Positions 1-8,809 of a stretch of 64,000 nt of DNA are shown here, in pieces. Under the pieces are notes generated by a model. The model searched no databases. It saw only the letters and a program-made list of their open reading frames with translations, and was not told the DNA's origin. Origin of the DNA: Ostreococcus mediterraneus (lineage: Eukaryota; Chlorophyta; Mamiellophyceae; Mamiellales; Bathycoccaceae); assembly GCA_012295225.1 (NCBI GenBank), contig WMKK01000002.1, positions 795,949-859,948 on the forward strand, read 5' to 3'. The number at the start of each line of letters is the position of its first letter. Position 1 is the stretch's first letter. Both the position numbers and the translations under genes were made by a program.

Positions 1-2
1 CT

Positions 3-365
3 TCCATGGCGCAAATGGATGATATGGCGCGTCAAATTTGGAGCGTATGTAACGCGCCTGCGTACAGAAACTTGTTCTCGGGAATTGAAGATATTGAGCC
101 GACCGAGGCGAACGCGGTGCGCACATTCATGAATGAGTATTTCGGCACGCTCAAGCTCATGCCTGAACTTGCGTCGTTGATTTCAACCATGAACGGTATT
201 CCCGTCTGCAATATGACTACGCGTACGTATACTGCGGCGAATGGATTGAGCGGTAACACCAGTGCCGCAGTCTTGAACTCGTTGAAATCTGAACTCTCGA
301 CGTCGACGCGAGACGTCATGGACGACGACCGATACAACGCACCCATTTCCTCCTCGGAAAAATAG
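3..365 (+). CDS. C-terminal part of an unrecognised protein (cut by window edge)
   Basis: The reading frame is open from the left edge to a TAG at 363-365 and carries about 120 residues. It could start at the ATG at position 6, but the frame is still open upstream and nothing looks like a 5' region, so I treat it as the 3' end of a longer gene. The residues mix acidic, polar and hydrophobic types with no membrane segment, and end in a polar Ser-rich tail. I recognise no domain. It lies in tandem with UTP23, with a 179-bp gap in which I see no other gene. A long antisense frame (778 to 32) overlaps both this gene and UTP23 and is taken as a shadow. Confidence 0.45.
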   Translation, partial: SMAQMDDMARQIWSVCNAPAYRNLFSGIEDIEPTEANAVRTFMNEYFGTLKLMPELASLISTMNGIPVCNMTTRTYTAANGLSGNTSAAVLNSLKSELSTSTRDVMDDDRYNAPISSSEK

Positions 366-544
366 AACAACCGTCGCATACGACGCACATGACACAAACA
401 GTAGCGCGCCGGCGGCGTATCCATCGACGACGCGTGCCGCGCCTTAGCATTGTAATACAAAAAAGACCAACTCACAGCAGACTTCCCTCGCTCTCCGAGC
501 TCGTTCGACTTCATTGCAGCGCGCGCAAGTAACGAACGCACATC

Positions 545-1288
545 ATGCGCGTCAAGCGCGCGCGTAAAGTGCGCAAGTACCTTCGGTATTATCGCACCGC
601 GCACGGCTTTCGCGAGCCCTACAAGGTCATCGTCGACGGTAACTTCATCGCAGCGTGTGAAAAGCTCCACTTGGGCATCGCCAAAGACGTCGTCGCCAAG
701 TACCTCGGTTCGTCCCCGAAAGACGTCAAGGTATTCACCACGCGGTGCGTGCAAGATGAGCTTCGCAAAATGGGTCACGAGTATAAGTCGGCGTCGGCGC
801 AGACGAAGAATTTACACTTGGTTGGAGGAGGGCCGGCGCCTGGCGAAGCGACGGCTGCGGCGTCAATCGTAGACGCGTGCGGCAATGACAACGCCGAACG
901 GTTCGTCGTGTGCACGCAGGATGAGAAGTTGAAGGAAAAGCTGATGGCGATCGATGGCGCGGTGCCGATCGTCTTCGCGCATACCAGTGGGTTGCAGATG
1001 GAGCCACCAAAGGACGCGACGGCGGTCGGTTTGGCGTCTCAAGAGGAAAACGTAGAAGGCTTGAGCGCAAAAGAGCTCGAGGCGCTGGGGCTTGATGAAG
1101 CCGATGTGCGTAATGTATATAAAGTGCGCACAAATGTACAATTTAAAAAGAAGAAGGGCGGCAAGAATCCTTTGAGCTGCTTGAAGAAGAAACCAAAGAC
1201 AAGCGCGCCGGCAGCGCCGGCTTCCGGGGAGAAAAAGAAACGCGCGCGCCGCAAAAAGAGCGGCGGTGGCGGCTCGGGTGGCGATTAG
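545..1288 (+). CDS. UTP23: rRNA-processing protein UTP23 (Fcf1/Utp23 PIN-like family)
   Basis: A 247-residue protein with the layout of Utp23, a nucleolar SSU-processome factor needed for early cleavage of pre-rRNA and release of snR30. The basic N-terminus (MRVKRARKVRKYLRYYR) runs into the family pattern GFREPYKVIVDGNF, followed by a PIN-like fold up to about residue 150 with the conserved CTQDEKL stretch. The C-terminal NPLSCLKKK block (about residues 207-215) is the Utp23 hallmark and separates it from Fcf1. A basic, Gly-rich tail follows. The CCHC zinc-finger cysteines seen in yeast and animal Utp23 are not evident: the corresponding place reads SAQTKNLHLVGGG. The first ATG is used because homology begins at once. 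Confidence 0.9.
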   Translation: MRVKRARKVRKYLRYYRTAHGFREPYKVIVDGNFIAACEKLHLGIAKDVVAKYLGSSPKDVKVFTTRCVQDELRKMGHEYKSASAQTKNLHLVGGGPAPGEATAAASIVDACGNDNAERFVVCTQDEKLKEKLMAIDGAVPIVFAHTSGLQMEPPKDATAVGLASQEENVEGLSAKELEALGLDEADVRNVYKVRTNVQFKKKKGGKNPLSCLKKKPKTSAPAAPASGEKKKRARRKKSGGGGSGGD

Positions 1289-1404
1289 AATATTAATTAG
1301 CGTACATGTTGTACTCGGTAGCGCGGCGAGTAGCGGGGTCGTTGCTGTGAACGCAGCACGATGCGCTGTTTTCAATTGATTGATTTTACTTTTACACAAC
1401 TTGT

Positions 1405-2445
1405 TTAGTCTTCCATCGGAGCCGCCTCGCTCCCTACCGTAGCCTTGCACTCGTTCACCGCCTGACGAAGCTCAGCGAAATTTTCCAACGCCGACTGGTC
1501 GCCGCCCTGGGCTCTAATGAGCTCCTCACCTTGGTCTAAGTGCTCGAGAGCCGTGTCAAAATCGAGCGCACCGTGATGCGCGTACGCGAGCATGTACCAT
1601 ACATCCACAACCGTGTCGCGTTCGACCAAGAGTTCGTCTAAAATTTGAATAGCCAAGTCTGTGGTGGTGTCAAGTTCAAGCAGTAATTTGGCGGTTTCGA
1701 ATCTAAACTCGAACGTGACGTCAAATTCTTGTTGAAACTCTTCGGCGACGTTTTCGTCATCCACGTCTCGCCGATGCATAGATCCACCTTTACGCCACAT
1801 TGCGATAGACTCTTTCAAAATAACCAGCGCGTCGTCTGCTTTGCCTTGCTCGTTTCGTAAACTCGCGAGCAACTGCAAAGGCTCGGCGGATGATGGATCG
1901 GATGCGCGCGCTCGATTTATCAGCTCCTCAACCTGTGCGCTCATCTCCTCGTCGCATTCATCGCTTGTTCCAAGTATCTGTTCGGCTAACGCACAGCATG
2001 CCGACGCATGCTGACCTTGCGCATCCTCGTCGCCTTTGGACGCCTGCATTTCGAGCAACGCTAATCCTTGGCGCGTGCACGTTGTCGCCGCCTCGCCGTC
2101 GTCCAACAACTGTCCGAGGTACATAAACTTCTCATAACCTTCACTCGGCGACAACATCGCCGCGCGCTTCAACGCCGAAATCGCCTCTTCTTGTGAACCG
2201 TACTCGGCACACGCGAGCGCGTACGTCTCGGCGATAATCGCATCATTTGGAAACTTTTTCGCCTCGCGTCGTAAAGCGTCGAGACCCTCGTCCACGCGGT
2301 GATCCTCAATCGCCGCATACGCATCCTCAATCGTGCGCTCAATCGACGACACCTTGCTCGTCGACGGTGACTTTACCGACGCCTTCCCTCGAGCCTTCGT
2401 CCCAGGCTTCGCCACGCGCTTCTTCGCGCCTTTCGTACCGCCCAT
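1405..2445 (-). CDS. TPR protein resembling the RPL4 assembly chaperone ACL4
   Basis: About 346 residues. A Lys/Ala/Gly-rich basic N-terminus (about 40 residues) is followed by TPR-like helical repeats: FPNDAIIAETYALACAEYG, then SAEPLQLLASLRNEQGKADD, then DTVVDVWYMLAYAHH. The tail is acidic. This arrangement fits Acl4, the dedicated chaperone that captures newly made ribosomal protein L4 and carries it to the nucleus. That assignment is by overall pattern, and a generic TPR protein remains possible. The start at 2445 (MGGTKGAKK) is preferred; an in-frame ATG at 2469 would add 8 residues. It is divergent from the FKBP gene, sharing a gap of about 215 bp. Confidence 0.6.
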   Translation of the reverse strand: MGGTKGAKKRVAKPGTKARGKASVKSPSTSKVSSIERTIEDAYAAIEDHRVDEGLDALRREAKKFPNDAIIAETYALACAEYGSQEEAISALKRAAMLSPSEGYEKFMYLGQLLDDGEAATTCTRQGLALLEMQASKGDEDAQGQHASACCALAEQILGTSDECDEEMSAQVEELINRARASDPSSAEPLQLLASLRNEQGKADDALVILKESIAMWRKGGSMHRRDVDDENVAEEFQQEFDVTFEFRFETAKLLLELDTTTDLAIQILDELLVERDTVVDVWYMLAYAHHGALDFDTALEHLDQGEELIRAQGGDQSALENFAELRQAVNECKATVGSEAAPMED

Positions 2446-2661
2446 GACGCAATCCGTCGACGAAATCAATCAATCACAACCACGTGCTCTCGACGCGCGC
2501 CTCGAGTGTCGCCGACGTCGCGTCACTCGCGACGCGTCGAGCGCGTTCGCAATCACCTGTTCGTGCGCGCGATTCGCGCTCCGCGTCGACACGCGAACCG
2601 TTGCGCGCCTCGGAATGGCGTGTCGTGCGCCCGAGGTGGCGGCGCCACTTCGCGCGCATCA

Positions 2662-3249
2662 ATGTCGACGACGTCAATCGCTCGCGTCGCGCCAGCGCGA
2701 GGCACGCGCGTCGCGCGCAACGTGCGCGGTCGAGTCGCGCGTCGCGCGCGCGCGGCGGCGCTCGAGCGCGACGAGGAGGCGCTGCGCGCGCCGGTGGCAG
2801 CGCTGACGAAGCGCGCGCTTTTGGTGGCTGTGACCGCCGCCGCCGCGCTCGCGGGTCGAGGCGGCGGCGGCGCGGCGCGCGCCGAGGTCGAGAATGCGTC
2901 GTTCGAGTACACCGACGTCGTCGTGGGCAAGGGCGCGGACCCCATCGCGGGCGTGGACGTGGTCAAGGTGAATTACACGCTCTCGCTGGGCGACGGCTCG
3001 AAGGTGGACTCGGCAAAGTTTTTCGTCTTCGGTGTCGGCACGGGCGAGGTAGTGAAAGGATTTGATATCGCGTTGTGTGGTGATGGTGATAACGTGACGC
3101 CCATGCGCGTGGGTGGGGTGCGGACGATACGAATCCCAGCGCAGTTTGCGTACGGGTCTCGCGGCGCCGGATGCGATAAAGCGGGACAGTGCACGATTCC
3201 TCCGGATGCCGATTTGATGTTTCAAATTGAGTTGCTCGAAGTGCGATAG
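2662..3249 (+). CDS. FKBP-type peptidyl-prolyl isomerase, predicted thylakoid lumen
   Basis: A 195-residue protein. The first 55 or so residues are Arg/Ala-rich and lack acids, as in a chloroplast transit peptide. Next comes a hydrophobic stretch (LLVAVTAAAALAG) ending at an ARA cleavage-like site, so it is likely bipartite targeting to the lumen. The FKBP fold follows from about residue 90, with VVKGFDIALCG, MRVGGVRTIRIP, FAYGSRGAG and the closing LMFQIELLEVR. The family catalyses cis/trans isomerisation of Xaa-Pro bonds; many plant lumenal members have lost strong activity and act in photosystem assembly. The upstream in-frame ATG at 2506 would add 52 Arg-rich residues and run back toward the divergent ACL4-like gene, so 2662 is chosen. 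Confidence 0.85.
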   Translation: MSTTSIARVAPARGTRVARNVRGRVARRARAAALERDEEALRAPVAALTKRALLVAVTAAAALAGRGGGGAARAEVENASFEYTDVVVGKGADPIAGVDVVKVNYTLSLGDGSKVDSAKFFVFGVGTGEVVKGFDIALCGDGDNVTPMRVGGVRTIRIPAQFAYGSRGAGCDKAGQCTIPPDADLMFQIELLEVR

Positions 3250-3319
3250 ATTGCGTGTGTGTTGTAAATTAATAATTATATAGCGGCGGCGGCTTTTTCG
3301 GATACAATTACAAAACTCT

Positions 3320-4585
3320 TTACGCGGCGGCTTGTTTCAGACTCGAGCACGCTTTTTGAGCGGCGTCGTCCAAGTCCTCGGCGGTGATGATAGCCATGCC
3401 ACTGCCCTTTAAGATCTCGTTACCTTTCTCGACGTTGGTGCCCTCCAAGCGCACAATGAGAGGCACACGTAAATCCACCTGCTTGGCCGCGGCGACGATG
3501 CCACTGGCGATTACGTCACACTTCATGATGCCACCAAAAATGTTGACCAAAATCGCCTTCACCTTTGGATCCGCGGTTAAGATTTTAAACGCCTCGACGA
3601 CTTGCTCTTCGCTCGCGTTCCCGCCAACGTCCAGAAAATTCGCCGGCGATCCGCCGTACAGTTGAATGATATCCATCGTCGCCATGGCCAACCCGGCACC
3701 ATTCACCATGCACCCGATGTTCCCGTCGAGGCCGATGTAGTTCAAGTCAAACTTGCTCGCTTGCACTTCGCGCTGATCTTCTTGCGACGAATCGCGCATG
3801 GCGAACAATTCCTTTTGCCTGTACTCGGCGTTATCATCAAAGTTCAGCTTGGCGTCGGCGGCGATGACGTATCCATCTTGATCCTCCGCTAATGGGTTCA
3901 CTTCAATCATCGTACAGTCGCTCTTGACAAACGTTTCGTACAACGCCAGCAACTGCTTCGCCGCGTCATCCAAATGCTTCGTCATCCCGAGCTTCGTCAC
4001 CAACTCCTTCGCTTGCGCGTGCGTCATACCCTTTTCAATATCCAACCGCATCTTGATAATCTTCTCTGGATGACTCACGGCCAAATCCTCGATGGACGTT
4101 CCGCCCTCCGCGCTCGCGATCACCAACGGTCCCGCCGTCGCGCGATCGAGCAAAATCGCAAAATACATCTCCCGCTTCAGCGACATCTTCTCAGCAACAT
4201 AGATCACATTCACAGGCTTCCCCCCTGGACCCGATTGCTTCGTGATTAACGTCTGGCCCAACATTTTACTCGCCACGTTCACCGCATCCGCGCGCTTCAC
4301 CACGTGCACGCCGCCTTGAAATCCATTCGCAAACGTCCCCAGCCCGCGCCCACCGGCCAAAATTTGCGACTTTACCACGACCTCGTCGCCACCGCCAATC
4401 GTTTGCACCGCCTGCGCCACGTCCTCGAGCGTCGCGCACGCCACGCCCGGCGGCACGCGCGCGCCGAAGCGTTGCATCAGCGCCGCGCCCTGGTACTCGT
4501 GAATGTTTAACGCGCGCTCGGCGACGGCGATCGCGCCGCGGCGTCGCCAACGGCGCACCGCCGTCGCGCGCATCGCGGTGAACAT
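3320..4585 (-). CDS. Succinyl-CoA ligase (ADP-forming) beta subunit, mitochondrial
   Basis: About 421 residues from MFTAMRATAVRRW, an Arg-rich mitochondrial presequence. The mature part begins with NIHEYQGAALMQRFG. The enzyme makes ATP from succinyl-CoA in the TCA cycle as an alpha-beta partner. Visible marks are the ATP-grasp N-domain with GGRGLGTF, the CTMIEVNPLAE metal/nucleotide site, and the C-terminal CoA-ligase domain with GCMVNGAGLAMATMDI, FLDVGGNA and VNIFGGIMKCDVIA. Length fits the family. An ATG far upstream in the same frame (4981) would add 132 low-complexity residues and overlap a facing gene, so it is not used. The start codon overlaps on the opposite strand with another ATG at 4584, probably by chance. 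Confidence 0.95.
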   Translation of the reverse strand: MFTAMRATAVRRWRRRGAIAVAERALNIHEYQGAALMQRFGARVPPGVACATLEDVAQAVQTIGGGDEVVVKSQILAGGRGLGTFANGFQGGVHVVKRADAVNVASKMLGQTLITKQSGPGGKPVNVIYVAEKMSLKREMYFAILLDRATAGPLVIASAEGGTSIEDLAVSHPEKIIKMRLDIEKGMTHAQAKELVTKLGMTKHLDDAAKQLLALYETFVKSDCTMIEVNPLAEDQDGYVIAADAKLNFDDNAEYRQKELFAMRDSSQEDQREVQASKFDLNYIGLDGNIGCMVNGAGLAMATMDIIQLYGGSPANFLDVGGNASEEQVVEAFKILTADPKVKAILVNIFGGIMKCDVIASGIVAAAKQVDLRVPLIVRLEGTNVEKGNEILKGSGMAIITAEDLDDAAQKACSSLKQAAA

Positions 4586-4700
4586 GGCGCTCGAGCGTGC
4601 GTCGCGCGCGCGTCGGCGGCGGAAGCGGCGGTGGAGGAGGCGCGTAGTGACGACGGCACCAACCGTCGGACCGCACACGTTGACGCGCGCGCATCGGGTG

Positions 4701-5003
4701 ATGGACGACGAACGCGCGCCCGCGCGAGCGCTCGCGGCGATCGGGTGCGCGTCGCTGTGCGTGGCGGTCGCGCAGTGGCGCGCGCGGCGCACTGGGCCGT
4801 TCAAGGCGGCGGCGGCGGCGACGTGGCTCACGCTCGGGCCCGCGGCGGTGCTCATGGCGTCGCCGGGGAAGGGCGATCTCGAGCGCACGTTGCGCGCGCA
4901 CGGGCGCGGGATCGGGAGCGGGAACGAGCGCGAGGCGAGGGAGATTGGTGCGGCGGGCGCGGAGGCGGTGCGGACGATCATGCGTTCGGCGTCGAAGGAT
5001 TGA
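4701..5003 (+). CDS. Small putative membrane protein
   Basis: A 100-residue frame starting MDDERAPARAL. It contains a hydrophobic stretch AIGCASLCVAVA, a short basic turn (RARRTGPFK) and a second hydrophobic stretch (TWLTLGPAAVLMAS), then a charged tail with a GNEREAREIG segment. The pattern is a two-helix hairpin membrane protein. I do not recognise a family. It lies between the succinyl-CoA ligase gene (divergent) and the SET gene (convergent, 42 bp away), a spacing that fits a real gene in such a dense genome. Earlier in-frame ATGs at 4584 and 4503 would add Arg-rich sequence overlapping the facing gene. Confidence 0.45.
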   Translation: MDDERAPARALAAIGCASLCVAVAQWRARRTGPFKAAAAATWLTLGPAAVLMASPGKGDLERTLRAHGRGIGSGNEREAREIGAAGAEAVRTIMRSASKD

Positions 5004-5045
5004 TGGGCTATCTATGCGTCGGCGTGCGGCACGACGCGCTATGCG

Positions 5046-6002
5046 CTATGTGCTACGTTGGCGGTCCTCGACGCATCGCGCACATGCGCACGTGAAGCCG
5101 TATGGTTCTAATGCGCGCTGCCTCGCGTCGATGGAGGCGTTGGCGTCGATGTAAGTGATGGTGAGCTCTTCGCCCGGGGCGACGTCGTCGGACGCTCTGA
5201 GCGTCACCGCCGCGTCGCCGGATTCCCATTTGACGTCAACATTCGGCGCACATGAGTGATTCAGTAGACTGGGGAGGACGTATATGGCTGAACCTGACCC
5301 GCGACCGGTGGTGATGGCGTCTAACGACGCCACCATGGCGGATTTCCAATCAGACGATGTCGTCGACGAAGACGTCGGTGGAATTTCGACGCGAAACGCG
5401 TTCAAATGCAAACGCGACGTGACGCCGGCGTACCACTCAGGGGTGATTAAACCGTCATCGGTACCATTAAATGCGGCAGAAAGTAAACGCGCTTCTTCGA
5501 TCCATTGCGGCGGAATCGTCTCTTGATTGTTTACGTTTGACGCATGGCACAGCCACTCGAGCGTTTGCTCATTCAGCGACCCTGAAAGAATCATCGCCGC
5601 GATACGCGCACACAGCAAGGGGAACTTCAAACCACCGTTATTCGCGCAGTACTGATTAAGCGCGGTCATGTCGACATATTTACGCTCAAAATCAGCAAAC
5701 TCGCGTCTGGCGTTTGACGCGCACTCGTCGCAAAATGCGCCGTCTCGCGTCTCCTTCAAGCATCGGCCACACCGCGTCGTCGCGTTCGCCAGCGTTCGAT
5801 GACACGCCAGTGGTTTCTGATTCTGTAATATAACCTCTCCTTCATTAATAACCCTCGCCGCATACGCTCCGCGACCTTTCTCGCTCGCGCCGACGAGAAA
5901 CGCGTCCCGCTCGCCGTAGAGCGGTATGCTCTTCGCATCCCCACCGTGTGCGCGCGCGCGCATCATCGTCGCCGATGTAGACGCCCACATCGACGACAAC
6001 AT
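5046..6002 (-). CDS. SET-domain protein lysine methyltransferase-like (SMYD/ATXR2-like)
   Basis: About 318 residues. The SET domain is split in the SMYD manner: an N-terminal part (SEKGRGAYAARVINEGEVIL) is followed by a short Cys cluster (CGRC...CDEC, MYND-like but reduced) and a helical insert. The core NHSCAPNV is at about residue 247, then GEELTITYID, and a post-SET CxCxxC-type end (CACARC). Such enzymes transfer methyl groups from S-adenosylmethionine to lysines. NHSC and the TYID tyrosine are the cofactor and catalytic marks. The Arabidopsis relative with this layout is ATXR2, but I cannot fix orthology. The start at MLSSMW (6002) is chosen; an upstream ATG at 6146 adds 48 basic residues. 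It is divergent from the aldolase. Confidence 0.8.
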   Translation of the reverse strand: MLSSMWASTSATMMRARAHGGDAKSIPLYGERDAFLVGASEKGRGAYAARVINEGEVILQNQKPLACHRTLANATTRCGRCLKETRDGAFCDECASNARREFADFERKYVDMTALNQYCANNGGLKFPLLCARIAAMILSGSLNEQTLEWLCHASNVNNQETIPPQWIEEARLLSAAFNGTDDGLITPEWYAGVTSRLHLNAFRVEIPPTSSSTTSSDWKSAMVASLDAITTGRGSGSAIYVLPSLLNHSCAPNVDVKWESGDAAVTLRASDDVAPGEELTITYIDANASIDARQRALEPYGFTCACARCVEDRQRST

Positions 6003-6181
6003 GCGACGCACCGTGCGTTCGCCGCATCGCCGCATCCGCTCGATGCGCGTCGCACAATGGCGCCGCGAGCGGTGGTGCTGTGCGCTTTTCCACGCTTTGT
6101 GGATAAGGAGCGTCACTTTGCGACGCACACCGCCGTCGCACCGCACCGCTCGCGCCCACGACGCCCACGACGACGACGTAC

Positions 6182-7393
6182 ATGTCCGCCCTCGCTCGCT
6201 CGCAATTCGCTGCCCCTCGCGCGGTGACCCACCGTCGCCAGGCGTCGCACACCAAGGCGCGCCGCTCGAGCGCGACCGTCGCGGCGTCCGCGACGCCGTC
6301 TTGGGGCCCGTGCTCCGTGCACGGCGGCGCGCACTTGAGCGCGGCGCAAAAGGCTGAACTCGAAGCCGTGTGCGCGCACATTGGTCAGGCGGGTAAGGGC
6401 ATCACGGCGTGCGACGAAGGTCCAGGGACGATTGGCTCGCGCTTTGAAAACGTCGGTATCGTAAACACAGAGGAGAACCGACGGGCGTACCGCCAGATGT
6501 TATTCGAAACCCCGAATGCGAACAAGTACTTGAGCGCTGCGATTCTTGACCCGGAAACGTTGTACCAGAAGAGTTCGACGAGCGGCAAGTTGTTCCCGCA
6601 TGCGTTGAATGATATCGGTATTTGCCCGGGCGTGAAGCCGCACTTGAAGGTGTATGCGTTGCCGGGACAAAACGGCGCCACGGTCATGCAAGGTTTGGAT
6701 TCCCTCGCGGCGCGATGCAAAGAATACAAGGCTGCTGGATGTAAGTTTGCCAAGTGGCGTTCGCCGATCGAGATCGATCTCACCACTGGGCAGCCGAGTG
6801 ATTTGACCATCGAGACGAACATGCAGGATTTGGCGCGGTATGCGTTGATTTGCCAAGCCGAAGGTTTGGTGCCGATCGTCGAGCCGGATGTGTCGTTGAA
6901 AGGTGACCATGACCTCGAAACTGCCGTGCGCATCAACCTGAAGATTCAAAGCGTGTTGTTCAAGGCGATGCTCGACCACGGAGTGTACATGGAAGGTTCG
7001 TTGTTGAAATCCAACATGGTCAACCCGGGCAAGGCGTGCAAGACGAATTACACCGTCGACGAGCTCGCGATCGCCAACCTTCAAGTGTTCCGTCGCTGCT
7101 TCCCGACCGCCATGGTGAGCGCCAACTTTTTGTCCGGCGGACAGTCCCTCGAAGACGCCGCCGCGCGTCTTGATGCGATTAACAAGCACAAGACGGCGAA
7201 GGATCCGTGGAACTTGTCCTTTTCGTGGTCCGCCGCGCTCCAAATGCCGCTCTTTGAATTGTGCCGCGGCAAGTCCGAGCTTCCGCTCAAGGAAATGGGA
7301 GAATTGTACGCCAAGGAATTAGAAATCGCCGGCGCCGCCGCGCTTGGCCAGTACACGCGCACTGGGACGTCGGGCGACCACAAGGCTAAGTAA
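6182..7393 (+). CDS. Fructose-bisphosphate aldolase, class I, plastid
   Basis: A 403-residue protein. Residues 1-38 are rich in Ser/Ala/Arg, like a chloroplast transit peptide. The class I (Schiff-base) barrel follows. CDEGPGTIGSRFENVGI is the first active-site strand with its Asp, CKFAKWRSPI holds the Lys/Arg pair, IVEPDV is the Glu strand, GSLLKSNMVNPG carries the catalytic lysine (about residue 278) and NFLSGGQS binds phosphate. The C-terminus (YTRTGTSGDHKAK) keeps the Tyr-containing tail. It works in the Calvin cycle and gluconeogenesis. Several normally fixed positions differ from animal and land-plant class I enzymes (CDEGPGT for ADESTGT), so it belongs to a divergent algal branch. Confidence 0.93.
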   Translation: MSALARSQFAAPRAVTHRRQASHTKARRSSATVAASATPSWGPCSVHGGAHLSAAQKAELEAVCAHIGQAGKGITACDEGPGTIGSRFENVGIVNTEENRRAYRQMLFETPNANKYLSAAILDPETLYQKSSTSGKLFPHALNDIGICPGVKPHLKVYALPGQNGATVMQGLDSLAARCKEYKAAGCKFAKWRSPIEIDLTTGQPSDLTIETNMQDLARYALICQAEGLVPIVEPDVSLKGDHDLETAVRINLKIQSVLFKAMLDHGVYMEGSLLKSNMVNPGKACKTNYTVDELAIANLQVFRRCFPTAMVSANFLSGGQSLEDAAARLDAINKHKTAKDPWNLSFSWSAALQMPLFELCRGKSELPLKEMGELYAKELEIAGAAALGQYTRTGTSGDHKAK

Positions 7394-7499
7394 AAGCGCT
7401 CGCGACTGGCTCTATTTAATACTCACACGTGTACCTTTTATCCGCGACTCTTCACTCGCCGCCGCGTCTCGAGCGCATCCACGCGCGCGTAAAACTCAC

Positions 7500-8774
7500 A
7501 TGATGTCGTTCTCAGTGTCATGCGTGCATGCGCGCCCGCGTCACGCCGTAAAAGTCGCGTCGACACGGGATGTAACGCGTTCCTCAAACGCGCGTGCTAT
7601 CCTCGCGCGCGCGACGACATCATCATCGTCGTCTGACGCACTCAACGTGTTATCCAGGTCGCGCCGCGACGTCCTGCGTGACGCACTTTTACTGTCTACG
7701 CTCGGTGCGTCACTCGCGTCATCGAGCGCGGCGATGGCGGAGGAGACGACGGAGCTCGCGTTGGAGTCGTCGGCGGCGGCGAAGACGCGCGTGACGCTCA
7801 TCACCGGCGCCAATAGTGGCGTAGGCTACACCGCAGCCAAGCAAATAGCCGCACAGGGTAAAACGGTACTGGTTGCGTGTCGCACGACGGAGAAGGGTAA
7901 GCAAGCGGTGCGCGAGATCAAGGCTGAGCTCGGCGAGTCGGCGGATGCACGCGCCTTGGACGTCGGCCTCGAGCTCACGGATTTACGAAGCGTCCGCGAA
8001 TACGCGTTGGCGTTCTTAGACCGCTCCGACCTCGAGCTCGACGCACTAGTGCTCAACGCGGGTATCATGGCTGCGCCGCTCGAGCGCACGGCGCAGGGCC
8101 ATGAATTGCATTTTGGAATTAATCACTTGGGACACTTTTTGCTCGCCGACGCGTTGACGCCGGCGTTACGCGCGTCCCGCGGTCGGGTCGTGAGCGTCTC
8201 AAGTTTGCTGTGCATGATTGGCGAATTAGCGCTAGATTTGGACGATTTAGATTGGAACACGCGGGCGTATGATAAATGGTACGCGTACGGCGCATCAAAG
8301 GCACAAAACGTTCTCTTTGCGGATGAATTCGCCCGCCGCGAAGGCGCGAACGGCATCGTGGCGAATAGTCTACATCCCGGTATTGTTACGACAAATTTGG
8401 TGCGATATAGCGTTCCAGATTTGATTCAGTCCAAACGTGACTTGGCTAAAGAACGCGAGAGTTTCGCAGGGCAAATAGCCGCCAAGGCGGGTATTCGGAA
8501 TCCGGATGAAGGATGTAAAACAACCGTCTGGCTCGCCACGGCAAAGGAGGCTGGCGAGGTGAATGGAAAGTTTTTCGTGGATCCGGCGTTGGAATACCCT
8601 GGTGCGACGCACGAACAGCTCGTTGCCGCCGGGGATTGGTTCTTAGTAAGTGGCACAGAATTTTTGGCGCCACAGCTCAACTACCCCGCCGAATTGTTCA
8701 AATGGCGTAATGAAGCCAACGCCTCAAAGTTATGGACTACGTCGCAGGAAATGGTGAGCAAATTTACCGTGTAG
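7500..8774 (+). CDS. Short-chain dehydrogenase/reductase with a Tat-like thylakoid signal
   Basis: 424 residues from MMSFSVSC, starting 107 bp after the aldolase stop. Residues 1-50 look like a chloroplast transit peptide. Then SRSRRDVLR (twin Arg 55-56), a hydrophobic core (61-77) and an AMA cleavage-like site (78-80) form a Tat-type lumen signal. The classical SDR fold begins at TGANSGVG (102-109, NAD(P) binding). NAGIM, a Ser in VVSVSSL and Y263-GAS-K267 complete the catalytic set. HPGIVTT and a C-terminal extension follow. The nearest broad class is retinol-dehydrogenase/protochlorophyllide-reductase-like SDRs; the substrate is unknown. A dinucleotide-dependent enzyme in the lumen would be unusual, so targeting is an inference. 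Confidence 0.85.
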   Translation: MMSFSVSCVHARPRHAVKVASTRDVTRSSNARAILARATTSSSSSDALNVLSRSRRDVLRDALLLSTLGASLASSSAAMAEETTELALESSAAAKTRVTLITGANSGVGYTAAKQIAAQGKTVLVACRTTEKGKQAVREIKAELGESADARALDVGLELTDLRSVREYALAFLDRSDLELDALVLNAGIMAAPLERTAQGHELHFGINHLGHFLLADALTPALRASRGRVVSVSSLLCMIGELALDLDDLDWNTRAYDKWYAYGASKAQNVLFADEFARREGANGIVANSLHPGIVTTNLVRYSVPDLIQSKRDLAKERESFAGQIAAKAGIRNPDEGCKTTVWLATAKEAGEVNGKFFVDPALEYPGATHEQLVAAGDWFLVSGTEFLAPQLNYPAELFKWRNEANASKLWTTSQEMVSKFTV

Positions 8775-8809
8775 TTATTCTAGTCGCGCTATAAATATAC
8801 AACAATACG

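Noticed and set aside
32-778. 248-codon minus-strand frame over the first two genes
   Set aside because: It spans two genes with clear plus-strand signals, including UTP23, and has no recognisable domain. Long antisense frames are common in CG-rich coding DNA.
4583-4586. Overlapping CAT/ATG where two opposite genes could start head to head
   Set aside because: The plus-strand gene more likely starts at 4701; the overlap of start codons is probably chance.
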